A stretch of 64,000 bases of DNA from Methylobacter sp. (lineage in GTDB: Bacteria > Pseudomonadota > Gammaproteobacteria > Methylococcales > Methylomonadaceae). The stretch covers positions 62,001 to 126,000 of the forward strand of contig NZ_JALOCF010000005.1 in assembly GCF_023227905.1 (NCBI RefSeq), read 5' to 3'. The notes beneath the pieces are model-generated. The model was not told the DNA's origin and searched no databases. It was given only the letters and a program-made list of their open reading frames with translations. Positions 53,991 to 63,742 of this stretch are shown in pieces (position 1 is the first letter of the stretch; each line of letters opens with the position of its first letter). The position numbers and the translations under genes were made by a program.

Positions 53991-55007
53991 ATGCAAATAC
54001 AACAAGCCCTGCAAGCCCTGCTGAACAAGCAAAACCTCAGTTCCGATGAAATGCGCGAGGTGATGCATTTTATCATGAGCGGTAATGCCACCGACGCGCA
54101 AATCGGCGGTTTTTTGATCGCGCTACGCTGCAAAGGCGAAACCATCGACGAAATCGCCGCCGCCGCGGAAGTGATGCGCGAATTGGCGACTAAAGTTCCG
54201 GTTCAAGGCGATCATGTCATCGACACTTGCGGCACCGGCGGCGACGGCGCGAACACCTTTAACATCTCCACGACCTGCGCTTTTGTCGTGGCCGCCGCCG
54301 GCGGGCAGGTCGCCAAACACGGCAATCGTTCCGTATCGAGCAGCTGCGGCAGCGCCGATTTGCTGGAAGCCGCCGGGGTCAATCTGGATTTGAATGCCGA
54401 GCAGGTCGCGCATTGCGTCCATGACATCGGCGTCGGCTTTTTATTTGCGCCCAAACATCACGGCGCGATGAAATACACCAGCAACGCCCGCAAGGAAATG
54501 GGTGTCAGAACCCTGTTCAACCTGTTAGGCCCGTTATCCAACCCCGCCGGAGCGCCGAACCAGCTGATCGGCGTATTCGCCAAGCAGTGGCTGGAACCGC
54601 TGGCGCAGGCGTTGAAAAAACTCGGCAGCCAGCATGTGCTGGTCGTCAATGCCGACGACGGGCTTGATGAAATCAGCATTGCATCGCCCTCAACCATTGC
54701 CGAGCTTAAAAATGGCGAAGTCACCCGCTATACGATTACGCCGGAACAATTCGGTTTTACGCGGGCCAGTCTGGATGAATTGGCTATTGATGGTGCCGCT
54801 TCCAGCCTGGTGATGGTAAAATCGGTGCTGGACAATAAAGCCGGAGCGGCAAGAGATATCGTGGCGCTCAATGCAGGGGCGGCCATTTATGCGGCCAATA
54901 TCACCGACTCTTTAAACGCAGGCATAGAAAAAGCCGGGCAGCTGATCGCCAGCGGCGCGGCAAAAGCCAAATTCGACGCGTTGATTGCTTATTCAAAAAA
55001 CTTATAA
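53991..55007 (+). CDS. trpD: Anthranilate phosphoribosyltransferase
   Basis: A 338-residue enzyme adding phosphoribosyl to anthranilate in tryptophan synthesis. It shows the PRPP site [36 protein letters not shown], the [12 protein letters not shown] segment and the [13 protein letters not shown] motif. Monofunctional (no TrpG fusion). Followed by trpC after 15 bp. Confidence 0.97.
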   Translation: MQIQQALQALLNKQNLSSDEMREVMHFIMSGNATDAQIGGFLIALRCKGETIDEIAAAAEVMRELATKVPVQGDHVIDTCGTGGDGANTFNISTTCAFVVAAAGGQVAKHGNRSVSSSCGSADLLEAAGVNLDLNAEQVAHCVHDIGVGFLFAPKHHGAMKYTSNARKEMGVRTLFNLLGPLSNPAGAPNQLIGVFAKQWLEPLAQALKKLGSQHVLVVNADDGLDEISIASPSTIAELKNGEVTRYTITPEQFGFTRASLDELAIDGAASSLVMVKSVLDNKAGAARDIVALNAGAAIYAANITDSLNAGIEKAGQLIASGAAKAKFDALIAYSKNL

Positions 55008-55022
55008 CAAAGACTAATAGCC

Positions 55023-55823
55023 ATGACCGAAACGCCAGACATCTTAAAAAAAATCCTCGATAAAAAAGCCGAAGAGGTTGCCAGACGAAGATTAGGCATG
55101 AGCATCGCCAATCTGGAAGAAATTGCCGGAACCGTAGAAAGCCCTCGGGGCTTTTATAACGCCCTGCAAAGCAAGGTATTGGCAAAAAAGCCGGCCATTA
55201 TTGCCGAAATCAAAAAAGCCTCGCCCAGCAAAGGCGTAATCAGGGAATTTTTTCAACCGATCGCTATCGGCCAGGATTACGCGATGAATGGCGCGGCCTG
55301 TTTGTCGGTATTGACCGATAAGGAATTTTTTCAGGGTTCGGAAGTTTACCTGCAAATGGTCAGGGAACGCTGTCCGCTGCCGGTGCTGCGCAAAGACTTC
55401 ATGATCGACCCTTACCAAATTTATGAAGCCCGCGCATTGGGCGCAGACTGCATATTGCTGATCGTTGCCGCGTTGGAAGACGGCCAGATGCACGAGCTAT
55501 CGGATATCGCCACCAAACTGGGCATGGACGTGCTGGTGGAAGTCCATAATGCCGAAGAACTGCAACGAGCCTTAACGTTGGATACCAAACTGATCGGTAT
55601 CAACAACCGCAACCTGCGCACCTTTGAAACCTCATTGCAGACGACGCTGGATTTAAAAGCGCAAGTTCCCGAAGATCGTTTGATCATCACTGAAAGCGGC
55701 ATTCATACTCATGAAGACGTGCAACTGATGCTGGATAACGACATCTATACTTTCCTGGTTGGCGAAGCGTTCATGCGCGCGGAAAGCCCTGGGCAGAAGA
55801 TGCGCGAGTTGTTTGGTTTGTAA
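55023..55823 (+). CDS. trpC: Indole-3-glycerol phosphate synthase
   Basis: A 266-residue TIM-barrel enzyme making indole glycerol phosphate. It shows the catalytic [50 protein letters not shown] and [13 protein letters not shown]. Monofunctional (no TrpF domain). In an operon with trpD. Confidence 0.97.
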   Translation: MTETPDILKKILDKKAEEVARRRLGMSIANLEEIAGTVESPRGFYNALQSKVLAKKPAIIAEIKKASPSKGVIREFFQPIAIGQDYAMNGAACLSVLTDKEFFQGSEVYLQMVRERCPLPVLRKDFMIDPYQIYEARALGADCILLIVAALEDGQMHELSDIATKLGMDVLVEVHNAEELQRALTLDTKLIGINNRNLRTFETSLQTTLDLKAQVPEDRLIITESGIHTHEDVQLMLDNDIYTFLVGEAFMRAESPGQKMRELFGL

Positions 55824-55927
55824 GATAGATTCTGGTTTTTCTATTAAGTCATGCAAAAGTTGTTGTCGCCGGTTCCGGGCATCTCCGGTGTAAAAATGCC
55901 CCTTACTGCCCAGTAAAGCTGCAAAAC

Positions 55928-56791
55928 ATGAATGCCGCAAATCCCATTGGTGTTTTCGATTCAGGCGTTGGCGGGTTATCCGTCCTGCGTGAAATTCGTA
56001 GCGCATTGCCAAGTGAAGACCTGTTGTATGTAGCCGATTCGGCCCATGCGCCGTACGGTGATAAATCCCAGCAATTTATCGAGGAACGGTCGATTGCGAT
56101 TACCGAGTTTTTGATAAGCCGGAATGCCAAGGCCATCGTCGTTGCCTGTAATACGGCAACGGGCGCTGCGATAACGACATTGCGTTCAAGATTTTCCATG
56201 CCGATTATTGCGATGGAACCTGCGGTAAAGCCTGCGGTTGCGAACACCCGGTCAGGCGTTATCGGCGTGCTGGCGACCAGCCGGACTTTGGCTAGTGATA
56301 ATTTTGTGAAGCTGTTTGCGCGCTACGGCGAGGACGCCGAAATATTGGGCCAATCGTGTCCCGGTTTGGTTGAGCAGGTGGAAACGGGGGATCTGTCGGG
56401 CGACAAAACCCGGCTATTGCTGGAACGGTATGTACTGCCGTTGCTGGAGCGGGGCGCTGACACGCTGGTGCTGGGTTGCACGCATTATCCGTTCCTGGCG
56501 CCGCTGATACAGCAGATAGCAGGCCCCGGGGTAGCTGTGATAGATTCCGCCGCCGCCGTAGCACGGCAACTTCGCCATCGGCTGGAAGCGGGCCATTTGT
56601 TGGCAGATAAGGGCGAGGCGGGCACGGAATGTTTCTGGACCAGCGGCGCAGTGGATAAAGCTCGGCCGCTGGTCTCTCAATTATGGCGTTCGGAGACTGA
56701 GGTATTCGCTTTACCGGCATCCGCTGGGCATAAGATGGAACAGGATTGTCTGATCCGCACGTTACGCGAGTTAGACCTTCCAGGTTTTTAA
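55928..56791 (+). CDS. murI: Glutamate racemase
   Basis: A 287-residue enzyme supplying D-glutamate for peptidoglycan. Both catalytic cysteines are clear: VVACNTATGAA and VLGCTHYPFLAP, with the start GVFDSGVGGLSVL. The last few codons (LDLPGF) lie within a palindromic repeat, so the natural C terminus may have been replaced by repeat-encoded residues. Confidence 0.95.
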   Translation: MNAANPIGVFDSGVGGLSVLREIRSALPSEDLLYVADSAHAPYGDKSQQFIEERSIAITEFLISRNAKAIVVACNTATGAAITTLRSRFSMPIIAMEPAVKPAVANTRSGVIGVLATSRTLASDNFVKLFARYGEDAEILGQSCPGLVEQVETGDLSGDKTRLLLERYVLPLLERGADTLVLGCTHYPFLAPLIQQIAGPGVAVIDSAAAVARQLRHRLEAGHLLADKGEAGTECFWTSGAVDKARPLVSQLWRSETEVFALPASAGHKMEQDCLIRTLRELDLPGF

Positions 56792-56804
56792 AACCTAGAA
56801 GGTC
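56773..56804. terminator. Hairpin repeat spanning the murI stop codon
   Basis: AGACCTTCCAGGTTTTTAAA followed by ACCTAGAAGGTCT forms a near-perfect hairpin. The murI TAA (56789-56791) sits in its loop. It could end transcription from both sides, as murI and mtnC converge, and it also encodes the last murI residues. Confidence 0.75.
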
Positions 56805-56842
56805 TGCCGGAAAAGCTTCCGCTCCATGCTCACGCTCCTTAC

Positions 56843-56860
56843 CTACATCCATGTAGGCAA
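56843..56860. repeat. Short palindrome of the dabA repeat family
   Basis: CTACATCCATGTAGGCAA is the reverse complement of TTGCCTACATGGATGTAG, related to the CTGCATGGATGCAGG core found in dabA and at 53849. A partial copy. Confidence 0.5.
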
Positions 56861-56889
56861 CACCGGTTCTCGCTGCCGCTCAAACCGGC

Positions 56890-57591
56890 TTACTTGTGCC
56901 CCCTGTGGGTATTCCGGCCTACATCGATTTGATTAAAATTATTTACCTGCCGATGTTCGGCTTGCGGGTCGGGCGTACCGTCCCGGACTAGCCAAATGGT
57001 CTCAAAACCCGCGGCTTTGGCGGCATCCAGTTCTTCTTTAATATCCGATAAAAACAACAGCTGGTTGGCTGGCATGTCCAGCTGTTTGGCGATATTGTCA
57101 TACGATTGTTGTTCTCTCTTACCGCCGATATGGGTATCGAAGTAGCCGGAAAACAGCGGCGTCAAATCGCCGTATTCGGTATGCCCGAACAGCAGTTTTT
57201 GCGCGTAGACCGAGCCGGAAGAGTAAACATACAAATCCAGCCCGTGGGCTTTCCATGACTTGAGCTTTTCTGCGGCGTCGGCATACAAATGGCCTTTGAA
57301 GTCGCCCTGCCGGTAACCGGCTTCCCAGATCAGACCTTGCAGGGATTTTAGGGGCGTGACTTTTTTGTCTTCGTCTATCCACTGGATCAGTTGAGCGATG
57401 ATTTGCTCAAGCGACAGTTCCGAACCGACTTCCTTGCAAACATCGTCCAGCAGTGGTTTTACTTGCGGGTCGCGCTCATGACAACGGACATAGTCGGGCA
57501 GATTAGCCCGCGCATAGGGAAACAGCACATCCTTCACAAACAGGATCGACGAGGTCGTGCCTTCGATGTCGGTGACGATGGCTTTAATCAT
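56890..57591 (-). CDS. mtnC: Enolase-phosphatase E1 of methionine salvage
   Basis: A 233-residue HAD-family enzyme that enolises and dephosphorylates the diketo intermediate. It shows VTDIEGTTSSILFVKDVLFP, the second motif VYSSGSVYAQKLLFGHT, and FLSDIKEELDAAKAAGFET. Last gene of mtnB-mtnD-mtnC, overlapping mtnD by 4 bp. Confidence 0.96.
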   Translation of the reverse strand: MIKAIVTDIEGTTSSILFVKDVLFPYARANLPDYVRCHERDPQVKPLLDDVCKEVGSELSLEQIIAQLIQWIDEDKKVTPLKSLQGLIWEAGYRQGDFKGHLYADAAEKLKSWKAHGLDLYVYSSGSVYAQKLLFGHTEYGDLTPLFSGYFDTHIGGKREQQSYDNIAKQLDMPANQLLFLSDIKEELDAAKAAGFETIWLVRDGTPDPQAEHRQVNNFNQIDVGRNTHRGHK

Positions 57592-58148
57592 GCTAAGCCT
57601 GTAACGTATTGATCAAGGGTTGGGAAAGATTTGGATATGTCGCTGCCGGTAAAATCGGCGACCCAGCCTTCCGGCGTGGTAAACAAGCGTATGCATTTAA
57701 ATTTGGGGTTCTCGCCCATGTCGAACCAGTGCGTGGTGTTGGCCGGCACGCTGATCAAATCGCCTTGCTCGCACAACACGGCATACACTTTACCGTCGAC
57801 ATGCAGGTAAAACAGGCCGCGGCCTTCGATGAAAAAGCGCACTTCAAAATCGGCATGGACGTGTTCGGATAGAAATTTCTGCCGGAATGCGGCCTTGTCC
57901 GGATGGTCCGGATTCAAGCTGATCACATCAACGGATTGAAAACCGTATTGCTGTCTCAGGCGCTCGATCGAATCGCTGTAGGCGGCGATCACGGTATCCT
58001 GGTCGGCGTCGGCGGCCAGTTCGCAGTTGGCTGTCCAGCGTTCGAACTGCACGCCGATCTGGTCCAGATGCCGGTGTATTGCATTAAAGTCAGTGTAAGC
58101 GACACCTGACTGTGGTTGGTTTTCGGGATAAACGGTTAAAGCGCTCAT
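57588..58148 (-). CDS. mtnD: Acireductone dioxygenase
   Basis: A 186-residue cupin metalloenzyme. The metal site is EHVHADFEVRFFIEG with a later TTHWFDMG histidine. With Fe it yields the methionine precursor ketoacid and formate; with Ni it makes CO. It overlaps both neighbours by 4 bp, so the three proteins are translated together. Confidence 0.96.
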   Translation of the reverse strand: MSALTVYPENQPQSGVAYTDFNAIHRHLDQIGVQFERWTANCELAADADQDTVIAAYSDSIERLRQQYGFQSVDVISLNPDHPDKAAFRQKFLSEHVHADFEVRFFIEGRGLFYLHVDGKVYAVLCEQGDLISVPANTTHWFDMGENPKFKCIRLFTTPEGWVADFTGSDISKSFPTLDQYVTGLA

Positions 58149-58765
58149 AGTCTTCTGGCTCCGTGCAGTCTTAATTCACAATCAAATAAAAATTCCAGCG
58201 CCTCAAGGTGGCGCAATGTTTCCTGTACCGAGCCGCCCCAGGTATAAAGCCCGTGTCCGGCAATGATGTAAGCGTAAATGGCGCCGTGTTGGTCCATATA
58301 CTGTTCCACTTGCCCGGCCAGGCGGAGGATATTCTGGTCGTTGGCAAAAATGGGTATCACAACCCGGCTTTCGTGGGTATCAATGCCGGCCAGGGCCTTT
58401 AACAGCTCGTAGTCTTCCAAGGCGATTTCGGATTTGAAAAGCCGCGAACACAACGTGGCATTAATCGAATGCGGGTGCAGTACCGACTGAACTTCCGGAA
58501 AACGCTTATATAGTGTGGTATGCAGCAGCGTTTCCGCCGACGGTTTTTTGCCGTCCAGGGAGTTGGCATCGGCGTCAATCAGCATGATATCGTCCAACTG
58601 CAAGCGGCCCTTGTGCTTGCCGGAAACGGTAATCGCAATGTTGCCGTCAGGCAGCCGTGCGGAAAAATTGCCGCTGGTTGCAGGTACCCAGCCTTTGCTG
58701 TCGATAAATTGACCGGCATCAATCAGTTGATTGGCCAGATTGAAAAAGTCTTCGGAATAAGTCAT
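58145..58765 (-). CDS. mtnB: Methylthioribulose-1-phosphate dehydratase
   Basis: A 206-residue class II aldolase-fold enzyme. It shows WVPATSGNFSARLPDGNIAI, the zinc histidines in SVLHPHSINATL and IIAGHGLYTWGGSVQETLRH. First gene of the operon. mtnA and mtnN are not in the window and must lie elsewhere. Confidence 0.96.
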   Translation of the reverse strand: MTYSEDFFNLANQLIDAGQFIDSKGWVPATSGNFSARLPDGNIAITVSGKHKGRLQLDDIMLIDADANSLDGKKPSAETLLHTTLYKRFPEVQSVLHPHSINATLCSRLFKSEIALEDYELLKALAGIDTHESRVVIPIFANDQNILRLAGQVEQYMDQHGAIYAYIIAGHGLYTWGGSVQETLRHLEALEFLFDCELRLHGARRL

Positions 58766-58810
58766 GTCGGTGGGTTATAAAGGCTGGCGCCGAGTAATAG
58801 TGGGAACGGA

Positions 58811-61800
58811 TTATATTTGAGGTTCATGCTGTCGATGGGATATTTTCCATTCTGCCGGGTCTTCCCAATCCTGTACCCAAGCGGCAAGCTCAGAGGCCGG
58901 CATGGGTTTGGCAATGCCGTAGCCTTGCGCCTGGTGACAGCCCATATGCAAAAGGGCGATGCCGTGCTCGATCGATTCCACGCCCTCGGCAATGACTTCC
59001 CGCCGGAAAGATTCAGCCAAACCGATAACGCCTTGCACGATGGCTAAATCATCTTCATCTTCCAGCATATTGCGCACGAAAGTCTGGTCGATTTTAAGCG
59101 TTTCCGCCGGCAGATGTTTGAGGTAGCTCAGCGATGAATAGCCGGTCCCGAAATCATCCAGCGCAAACTGTACGCCCAGTTTTTGGCAGTCTTTAATAAC
59201 CTGGGATGTCAGCGATAAGTCAATTAACGACTGGGTTTCCAGTATCTCCAGTTCAAAATGAGCCGGTTTGATGGAGGGGTGACGTTCAAATGCAAAATAG
59301 AGTTGCAGCACAAAATCGTCCGATTGCAGCGATCGGGCGGTAATATTGACGCTGATTTTGAGTTGTAAGCCCAAACTTTGCCAGTGATGCATATGTTGCA
59401 ATGCCTTGTCGATAACCCAGGCATCGAGCCGGGCTACAATGTCGTGATTTTCAAGCAGCGGCAAAAACTCGCAGGGCATGACCAGGCCGCGTTCAGGGTG
59501 CCGCCAGCGTATCAATGCTTCCGCTCCCAACACTATGCCTCGCTGCATGTCGACTTTGGGCTGGAAGAACAGTTCGAATTCCTCGTTTTCAAGTGCCTGT
59601 TCAATACGGTTTAGCGTCTCGCGATGCGAATGAAGCTGACGGTCCAGCTCCAGGTTGTAAATATGAAAGCAGTTTTTGCCCTCCTGTTTGGCCTGATACA
59701 TGGCCTGGTCGGCGTGCCGTAACAGCGTGTCCGGGTCGGTGTTATCTTCGGGAAAAATACTAATGCCGATACTGGCGGATACCGAGACTGTCTGGTTTTT
59801 CAAGATAACAGGCCTTCTGATGACTTCCAGCAAACGATGCAAGGTGGCTTCGCAGTCTTCAACTTTGTGCAGTCCCAGCAATAAAAACACAAATTCATCT
59901 CCACCTAAACGGGCGATAGTATCGCCTTCGCGCAGCGAGTTTTTAATGCGCAGGGCAATTTCTATCAGCAGCTGGTCGCCCGCTTCATGGCCCAGCCGAT
60001 CGTTGACCGGTTTAAAGCCGTCCAGGTCAAGATAGCCTACCGCCATTAAACAGTTATCGCGTTTGGTTTGGGCGAAGGCAAGATGCATGTGATCCGCAAA
60101 TAGAATACGGTTGGGCACCCCGGTAAGAGGATCGTAGTGAGCCATCAGCTCCAGCTTGCGTTCTTGCGCTTTAAGCTGGGTGATATCAGAAGATGTGCCG
60201 ATGTAATGCGTTATTTTACCCTGCTGATCGGCAACCGCGGAAATGGTCAGCCATTCGGCAAAGATTTCCCCGCCTTTCCTGCGGTTCCAAACTTCGCCAC
60301 GCCAGTAGCCTTGCCGGTCGATTGTTTGCCACATGTTTTCATAAAAATTGGTATCGTGAAGGCCCGACTTAAGCAAACTTGGCTTTTTGCCCAACACCTC
60401 GTCTCGCGAATATCCCGTTATGCTGCTGAATGCCGGGTTCATATCGATAATATTGCGCTTGGCATCGGTAATCAGGATGCCTTCCTGGGTATTTTCAAAA
60501 ACGCTGGCGGCCATGCGCTGTTCTTCTTCAATCTGTTTTCGCCTGCTGATTTCGCGCCGTAAACGCATATTCCAGGAGACAATAAAAGCCAGCAGCAATA
60601 ATGCCGCTGCTGAATAGAACAGAACGGTTTCGGTTTTTACACCGGGTTCGTATTTCAGACTCATCCAGCGGTTCTGGATGGCGTCTTTTTCAGATTGAGG
60701 AATGCTGGCCAGCGATTTGGCAAGCAGGCTGGCCAGTTCAGGATTAGCCTTGGTGGCGGCCATACTGTGGTAATTTTTGTAATTGGTATCGCCGGAAAAA
60801 CTGAGATTCAGCATGCCTCCCTTTTTAATCGCATAGTGTGCCGAAGCGGCATCGCCGATATAGGCATCCACTTTGTCGCTACTGACCATAGCCAGCGCAT
60901 CGTGAATATTCTCGGCGAGAACCAGCTTTATTTCAGGATGGTCACGCATGAGCAGTTCCTGCATGAAGTAGCCTTTTTCCAGCGTCACCTGCTTTCCGTT
61001 GAGCCGGTTCAGCGAACTGATAAATCCGCTGCTGTTATCGCTGATAATGATGGCAGGGGTTTGCAGATAGGGTTCCGTGAAAATTAAATACTGCTGGCGC
61101 TCAGGCGTTTTATTGGCATTGGACAGCATATCCAATTTTCCCTGCTGCGCCATCTTCAGTATTTCAGCCCAGGGTTTATCCTTTATTACCTCAAGCTTTA
61201 CGCCTAGCCGTTGCTCAATCAAAGCAATATATTCCGCGCTCAGGCCGACATAATTGCCTTTGGCATCGATCCATTCGTACGGCGCAAAATCCCGGTCAAC
61301 ACCTACGCGAATAACCGGATGCGCTTGCAGCCAGGCCTGCTCCTCCGGGGTGAAATTAACGAGGCCGGAGTTTGCCTGTCCGTAAACAAAGCCATTCAGG
61401 TGATCCGTTGACGTTATCAGGCCCAGTTGCCGATAAGTATCGGCAATGCGTTGAAAGCGCTTGATGTCGGAATGACCGATTGGAACCGTCTCCGGTAAAA
61501 TCATCTTTACCGTTTCCTGAGCCTCAAAGCGCAAGTGATCGGCAGATAGCCGATTGTTGGGATTGTACTTGCTGAGAATGATTCCGATCAGTTCGTCCTG
61601 ATGTTTGAGCGCATAATCCCAGCCTTTGAGTGAAGCGCGAAGGAAACGCCGAACCCTGTCCGGGTGTCGGCTTATTTCCTGTTCCGTGGTGAACAGGTTA
61701 TCGCTCAAGAAATCCACGCCGTAGTTGCGGGGATTGATGATGTTGATTTCGACGCCTTTCTTTTTGAAATAATCAATCTGGTCGGTCAGGTAACCGACCA

Positions 61801-62335
61801 TCGCATCCGTTTTGCCTTTGATCAGGTCATCGGGGTTGAAGGAGTTGCCCAAATGAGTAAATTCACCGGTAGAAACGCCTGCTTCATAAAGCATGGTAAG
61901 CAGCGGCGCATTGTCGTAAGGATCCTCCATGACCCGTTTGCCCTTAAGCTCGTAAGGGCTGACTATGCCGGAGTTCTTTAAGGTGAGATAGACCAGCGGG
62001 CTGTGTTGAAAAATAGAAGCCAGAACCACTACCGGCTTGCCGACAAGCCGTTGTTCCAGCAGGCCGGTATCGGCTACGCCGTATTGAGATTCGTCTTTTA
62101 GAACTTGCTCAATGTTGTTGATGCCGGAAATACGTTCACGGATAGTGACGTCCAGGTTTTCTTCGGCGTAAAAACCTTTTTCCTTGGCCGCATAATAGCC
62201 GGCGAACTGGAATGAATGTAACCACTTGAGTTGCAACGAGACCTGTTCGACAGGCTGTGCAAGTTCCGCCAATAAAGGTGGTGAACAAAGTGCCAGATAT
62301 AATAAACCAGCCAACCGGAACAAAGACATAGGCAT
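58811..62335 (-). CDS. Dual solute-binding sensor with PAS, GGDEF and EAL domains
   Basis: An 1174-residue inner-membrane receptor. It has a signal peptide (LFRLAGLLYLALCSPPLLA), a periplasmic NMT1/THI5-like binding domain (about 28-330: LQLKWLHSFQFAGYYAAKEK, GFYAEENLDV), and a second SBP_bac_3 domain (about 350-570: IRVGVDRDFAPYEWIDAKGN). One membrane helix (about 584-603) is followed by PAS (about 620-735), GGDEF (intact, 811-815, with I-site REGD) and EAL (intact, E939). All main EAL residues are present, with EILETQS in place of ELTES. The fusion joins pyrimidine/taurine-type and amino-acid-type ligand modules in one c-di-GMP regulator. Transcribed alone, close to mtnB. Confidence 0.93.
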   Translation of the reverse strand: MPMSLFRLAGLLYLALCSPPLLAELAQPVEQVSLQLKWLHSFQFAGYYAAKEKGFYAEENLDVTIRERISGINNIEQVLKDESQYGVADTGLLEQRLVGKPVVVLASIFQHSPLVYLTLKNSGIVSPYELKGKRVMEDPYDNAPLLTMLYEAGVSTGEFTHLGNSFNPDDLIKGKTDAMVGYLTDQIDYFKKKGVEINIINPRNYGVDFLSDNLFTTEQEISRHPDRVRRFLRASLKGWDYALKHQDELIGIILSKYNPNNRLSADHLRFEAQETVKMILPETVPIGHSDIKRFQRIADTYRQLGLITSTDHLNGFVYGQANSGLVNFTPEEQAWLQAHPVIRVGVDRDFAPYEWIDAKGNYVGLSAEYIALIEQRLGVKLEVIKDKPWAEILKMAQQGKLDMLSNANKTPERQQYLIFTEPYLQTPAIIISDNSSGFISSLNRLNGKQVTLEKGYFMQELLMRDHPEIKLVLAENIHDALAMVSSDKVDAYIGDAASAHYAIKKGGMLNLSFSGDTNYKNYHSMAATKANPELASLLAKSLASIPQSEKDAIQNRWMSLKYEPGVKTETVLFYSAAALLLLAFIVSWNMRLRREISRRKQIEEEQRMAASVFENTQEGILITDAKRNIIDMNPAFSSITGYSRDEVLGKKPSLLKSGLHDTNFYENMWQTIDRQGYWRGEVWNRRKGGEIFAEWLTISAVADQQGKITHYIGTSSDITQLKAQERKLELMAHYDPLTGVPNRILFADHMHLAFAQTKRDNCLMAVGYLDLDGFKPVNDRLGHEAGDQLLIEIALRIKNSLREGDTIARLGGDEFVFLLLGLHKVEDCEATLHRLLEVIRRPVILKNQTVSVSASIGISIFPEDNTDPDTLLRHADQAMYQAKQEGKNCFHIYNLELDRQLHSHRETLNRIEQALENEEFELFFQPKVDMQRGIVLGAEALIRWRHPERGLVMPCEFLPLLENHDIVARLDAWVIDKALQHMHHWQSLGLQLKISVNITARSLQSDDFVLQLYFAFERHPSIKPAHFELEILETQSLIDLSLTSQVIKDCQKLGVQFALDDFGTGYSSLSYLKHLPAETLKIDQTFVRNMLEDEDDLAIVQGVIGLAESFRREVIAEGVESIEHGIALLHMGCHQAQGYGIAKPMPASELAAWVQDWEDPAEWKISHRQHEPQI

Positions 62336-62539
62336 CAGTGTGTTAAAACTTGTAATTCTAGCATTTTGGTACCGGGAGTATGGTTGTAATTTAATGATTA
62401 CGAATTTTAAAAGTAACGCGGGAGATTATCGAAAAGCATTATTGGCAAAGCATCGCCCGGACTTTTATAAATATTGATTTTAAATCAAATACCCCTATAG
62501 TTCCCTGATAAAAAATAACTAACCTTTAGAGAGTATTAT

Positions 62540-63547
62540 ATGCAACATTTTCGTCTTTCTTTTTTCGTCACCGCAGTCTGTTTGGGAGCAGCATTTTATT
62601 GGGGAGGAATAATGGGGGTTTTTATCGCCGCTATTCTGGGTGTCCTCGAAGTCAGTCTATCATTTGACAATGCGGTTGTTAACGCATCAATTTTAAAGCG
62701 CATGGATGACCGTTGGCAGAAGTACTTTTTGACCTGGGGAATTTTGATTGCCGTTTTCGGTATGCGCTTGCTGTTTCCCATCGTCATTGTATCGGCGGCT
62801 ACCGGCATCGACTTTATGGGCGTCACCGAGATGGCGTTAAAAGACACCGCGACTTATGCCAGGCATTTAGAAGAGTCGCATGTTCAAATTGCGGCTTTTG
62901 GCGGCATGTTCCTGCTGATGGTGTTTTATTCGTTCATTTTTGACGAAACCAGGGAACTGCACTGGCTGGGTTATATAGAAAGAAAAATGTCCTCGTTCGG
63001 CAAGCTTGAAGCGATTGGAATCATCATGGCCTTAGGACCGCTGTTAATCATCCAAAACTACCTGCCTGAGGAAATCCGGTTGGACGTACTGGTTGCCGGC
63101 ATCACAGGCGTCATTTTATATGTGATCGTGGACAGTTTGGCGACTTTGTTTGAGTCTGAAGAAGAGGGCGAAGAAGTGGTTGCCGTGCTTAAAAAGAGCG
63201 GCCTGATGAGCTTCATTTATCTTGAAGTGCTGGATGCGTCGTTTTCATTCGACGGCGTGATTGGCGCGTTTGCGATTACTCAGGATGTGGTCATTATTAT
63301 GCTGGGTTTGGCTATCGGCGCGATGTTTGTGCGAAGCCTGACGGTCTATCTGGTGCGGAAAGGCACGCTGGATGAATATGTGTTTCTGGAGCATGGCGCC
63401 CATTACGCCATTGGCGTGCTGGCGGGCATTATGCTAGTCAGCATAACCCATCATATCCCTGAGGTTATCACTGGCTTGACGGGAGCTTTACTGATAGCGC
63501 TATCGGTGATTTCGTCTATCCGTTACAGAAAGAAGCAGGCAGTCTGA
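62540..63547 (+). CDS. TerC-superfamily membrane protein (DUF475)
   Basis: A 335-residue protein with about eight membrane helices. Two conserved acidic motifs, LEVSLSFDNAVVNASIL and LEVLDASFSFDGVIGAF, mark the internal repeat of the TerC/DUF475 superfamily, which includes proteins for Mn2+ export and tellurite resistance. The substrate is unknown here; metal ion export is the best guess. A GAGAG ribosome binding site precedes the ATG. A strong hairpin follows the gene. Confidence 0.9.
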   Translation: MQHFRLSFFVTAVCLGAAFYWGGIMGVFIAAILGVLEVSLSFDNAVVNASILKRMDDRWQKYFLTWGILIAVFGMRLLFPIVIVSAATGIDFMGVTEMALKDTATYARHLEESHVQIAAFGGMFLLMVFYSFIFDETRELHWLGYIERKMSSFGKLEAIGIIMALGPLLIIQNYLPEEIRLDVLVAGITGVILYVIVDSLATLFESEEEGEEVVAVLKKSGLMSFIYLEVLDASFSFDGVIGAFAITQDVVIIMLGLAIGAMFVRSLTVYLVRKGTLDEYVFLEHGAHYAIGVLAGIMLVSITHHIPEVITGLTGALLIALSVISSIRYRKKQAV

Positions 63548-63570
63548 TCTTCAGCTTCAACCACAAAAAA

Positions 63571-63600
63571 CACGAAGTCCGGCTAAAGCCGGACTTCGTG
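63571..63600 (+). terminator. Perfect 14-bp hairpin after the DUF475 gene
   Basis: CACGAAGTCCGGCTAAAGCC then GGACTTCGTG: a perfect stem around AA, 24 bp after the stop. Its outer CACGAA/TTCGTG relates it to the other hairpin repeats in this window. Confidence 0.8.
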
Positions 63601-63742
63601 ATAAAAGCTTCGCCAAAACTGCCCGGCACAACTCCAGAGACGGTCTGTCTCAACTATATAAATACCCCGCCTTCCAGCCTTATCTTCATAATTCTTGCAC
63701 ATTTATTGATAATAATACGCTATCTGTTAGGTGGGTATAGCC

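Noticed and set aside
62394..62477. 27-codon frame (MITNFKSNAGDYRKALLAKH...) upstream of the DUF475 gene
   Set aside because: It looks protein-like, but it is very short, has no ribosome binding site and no known family. It may be a leader peptide, but I could not support that.
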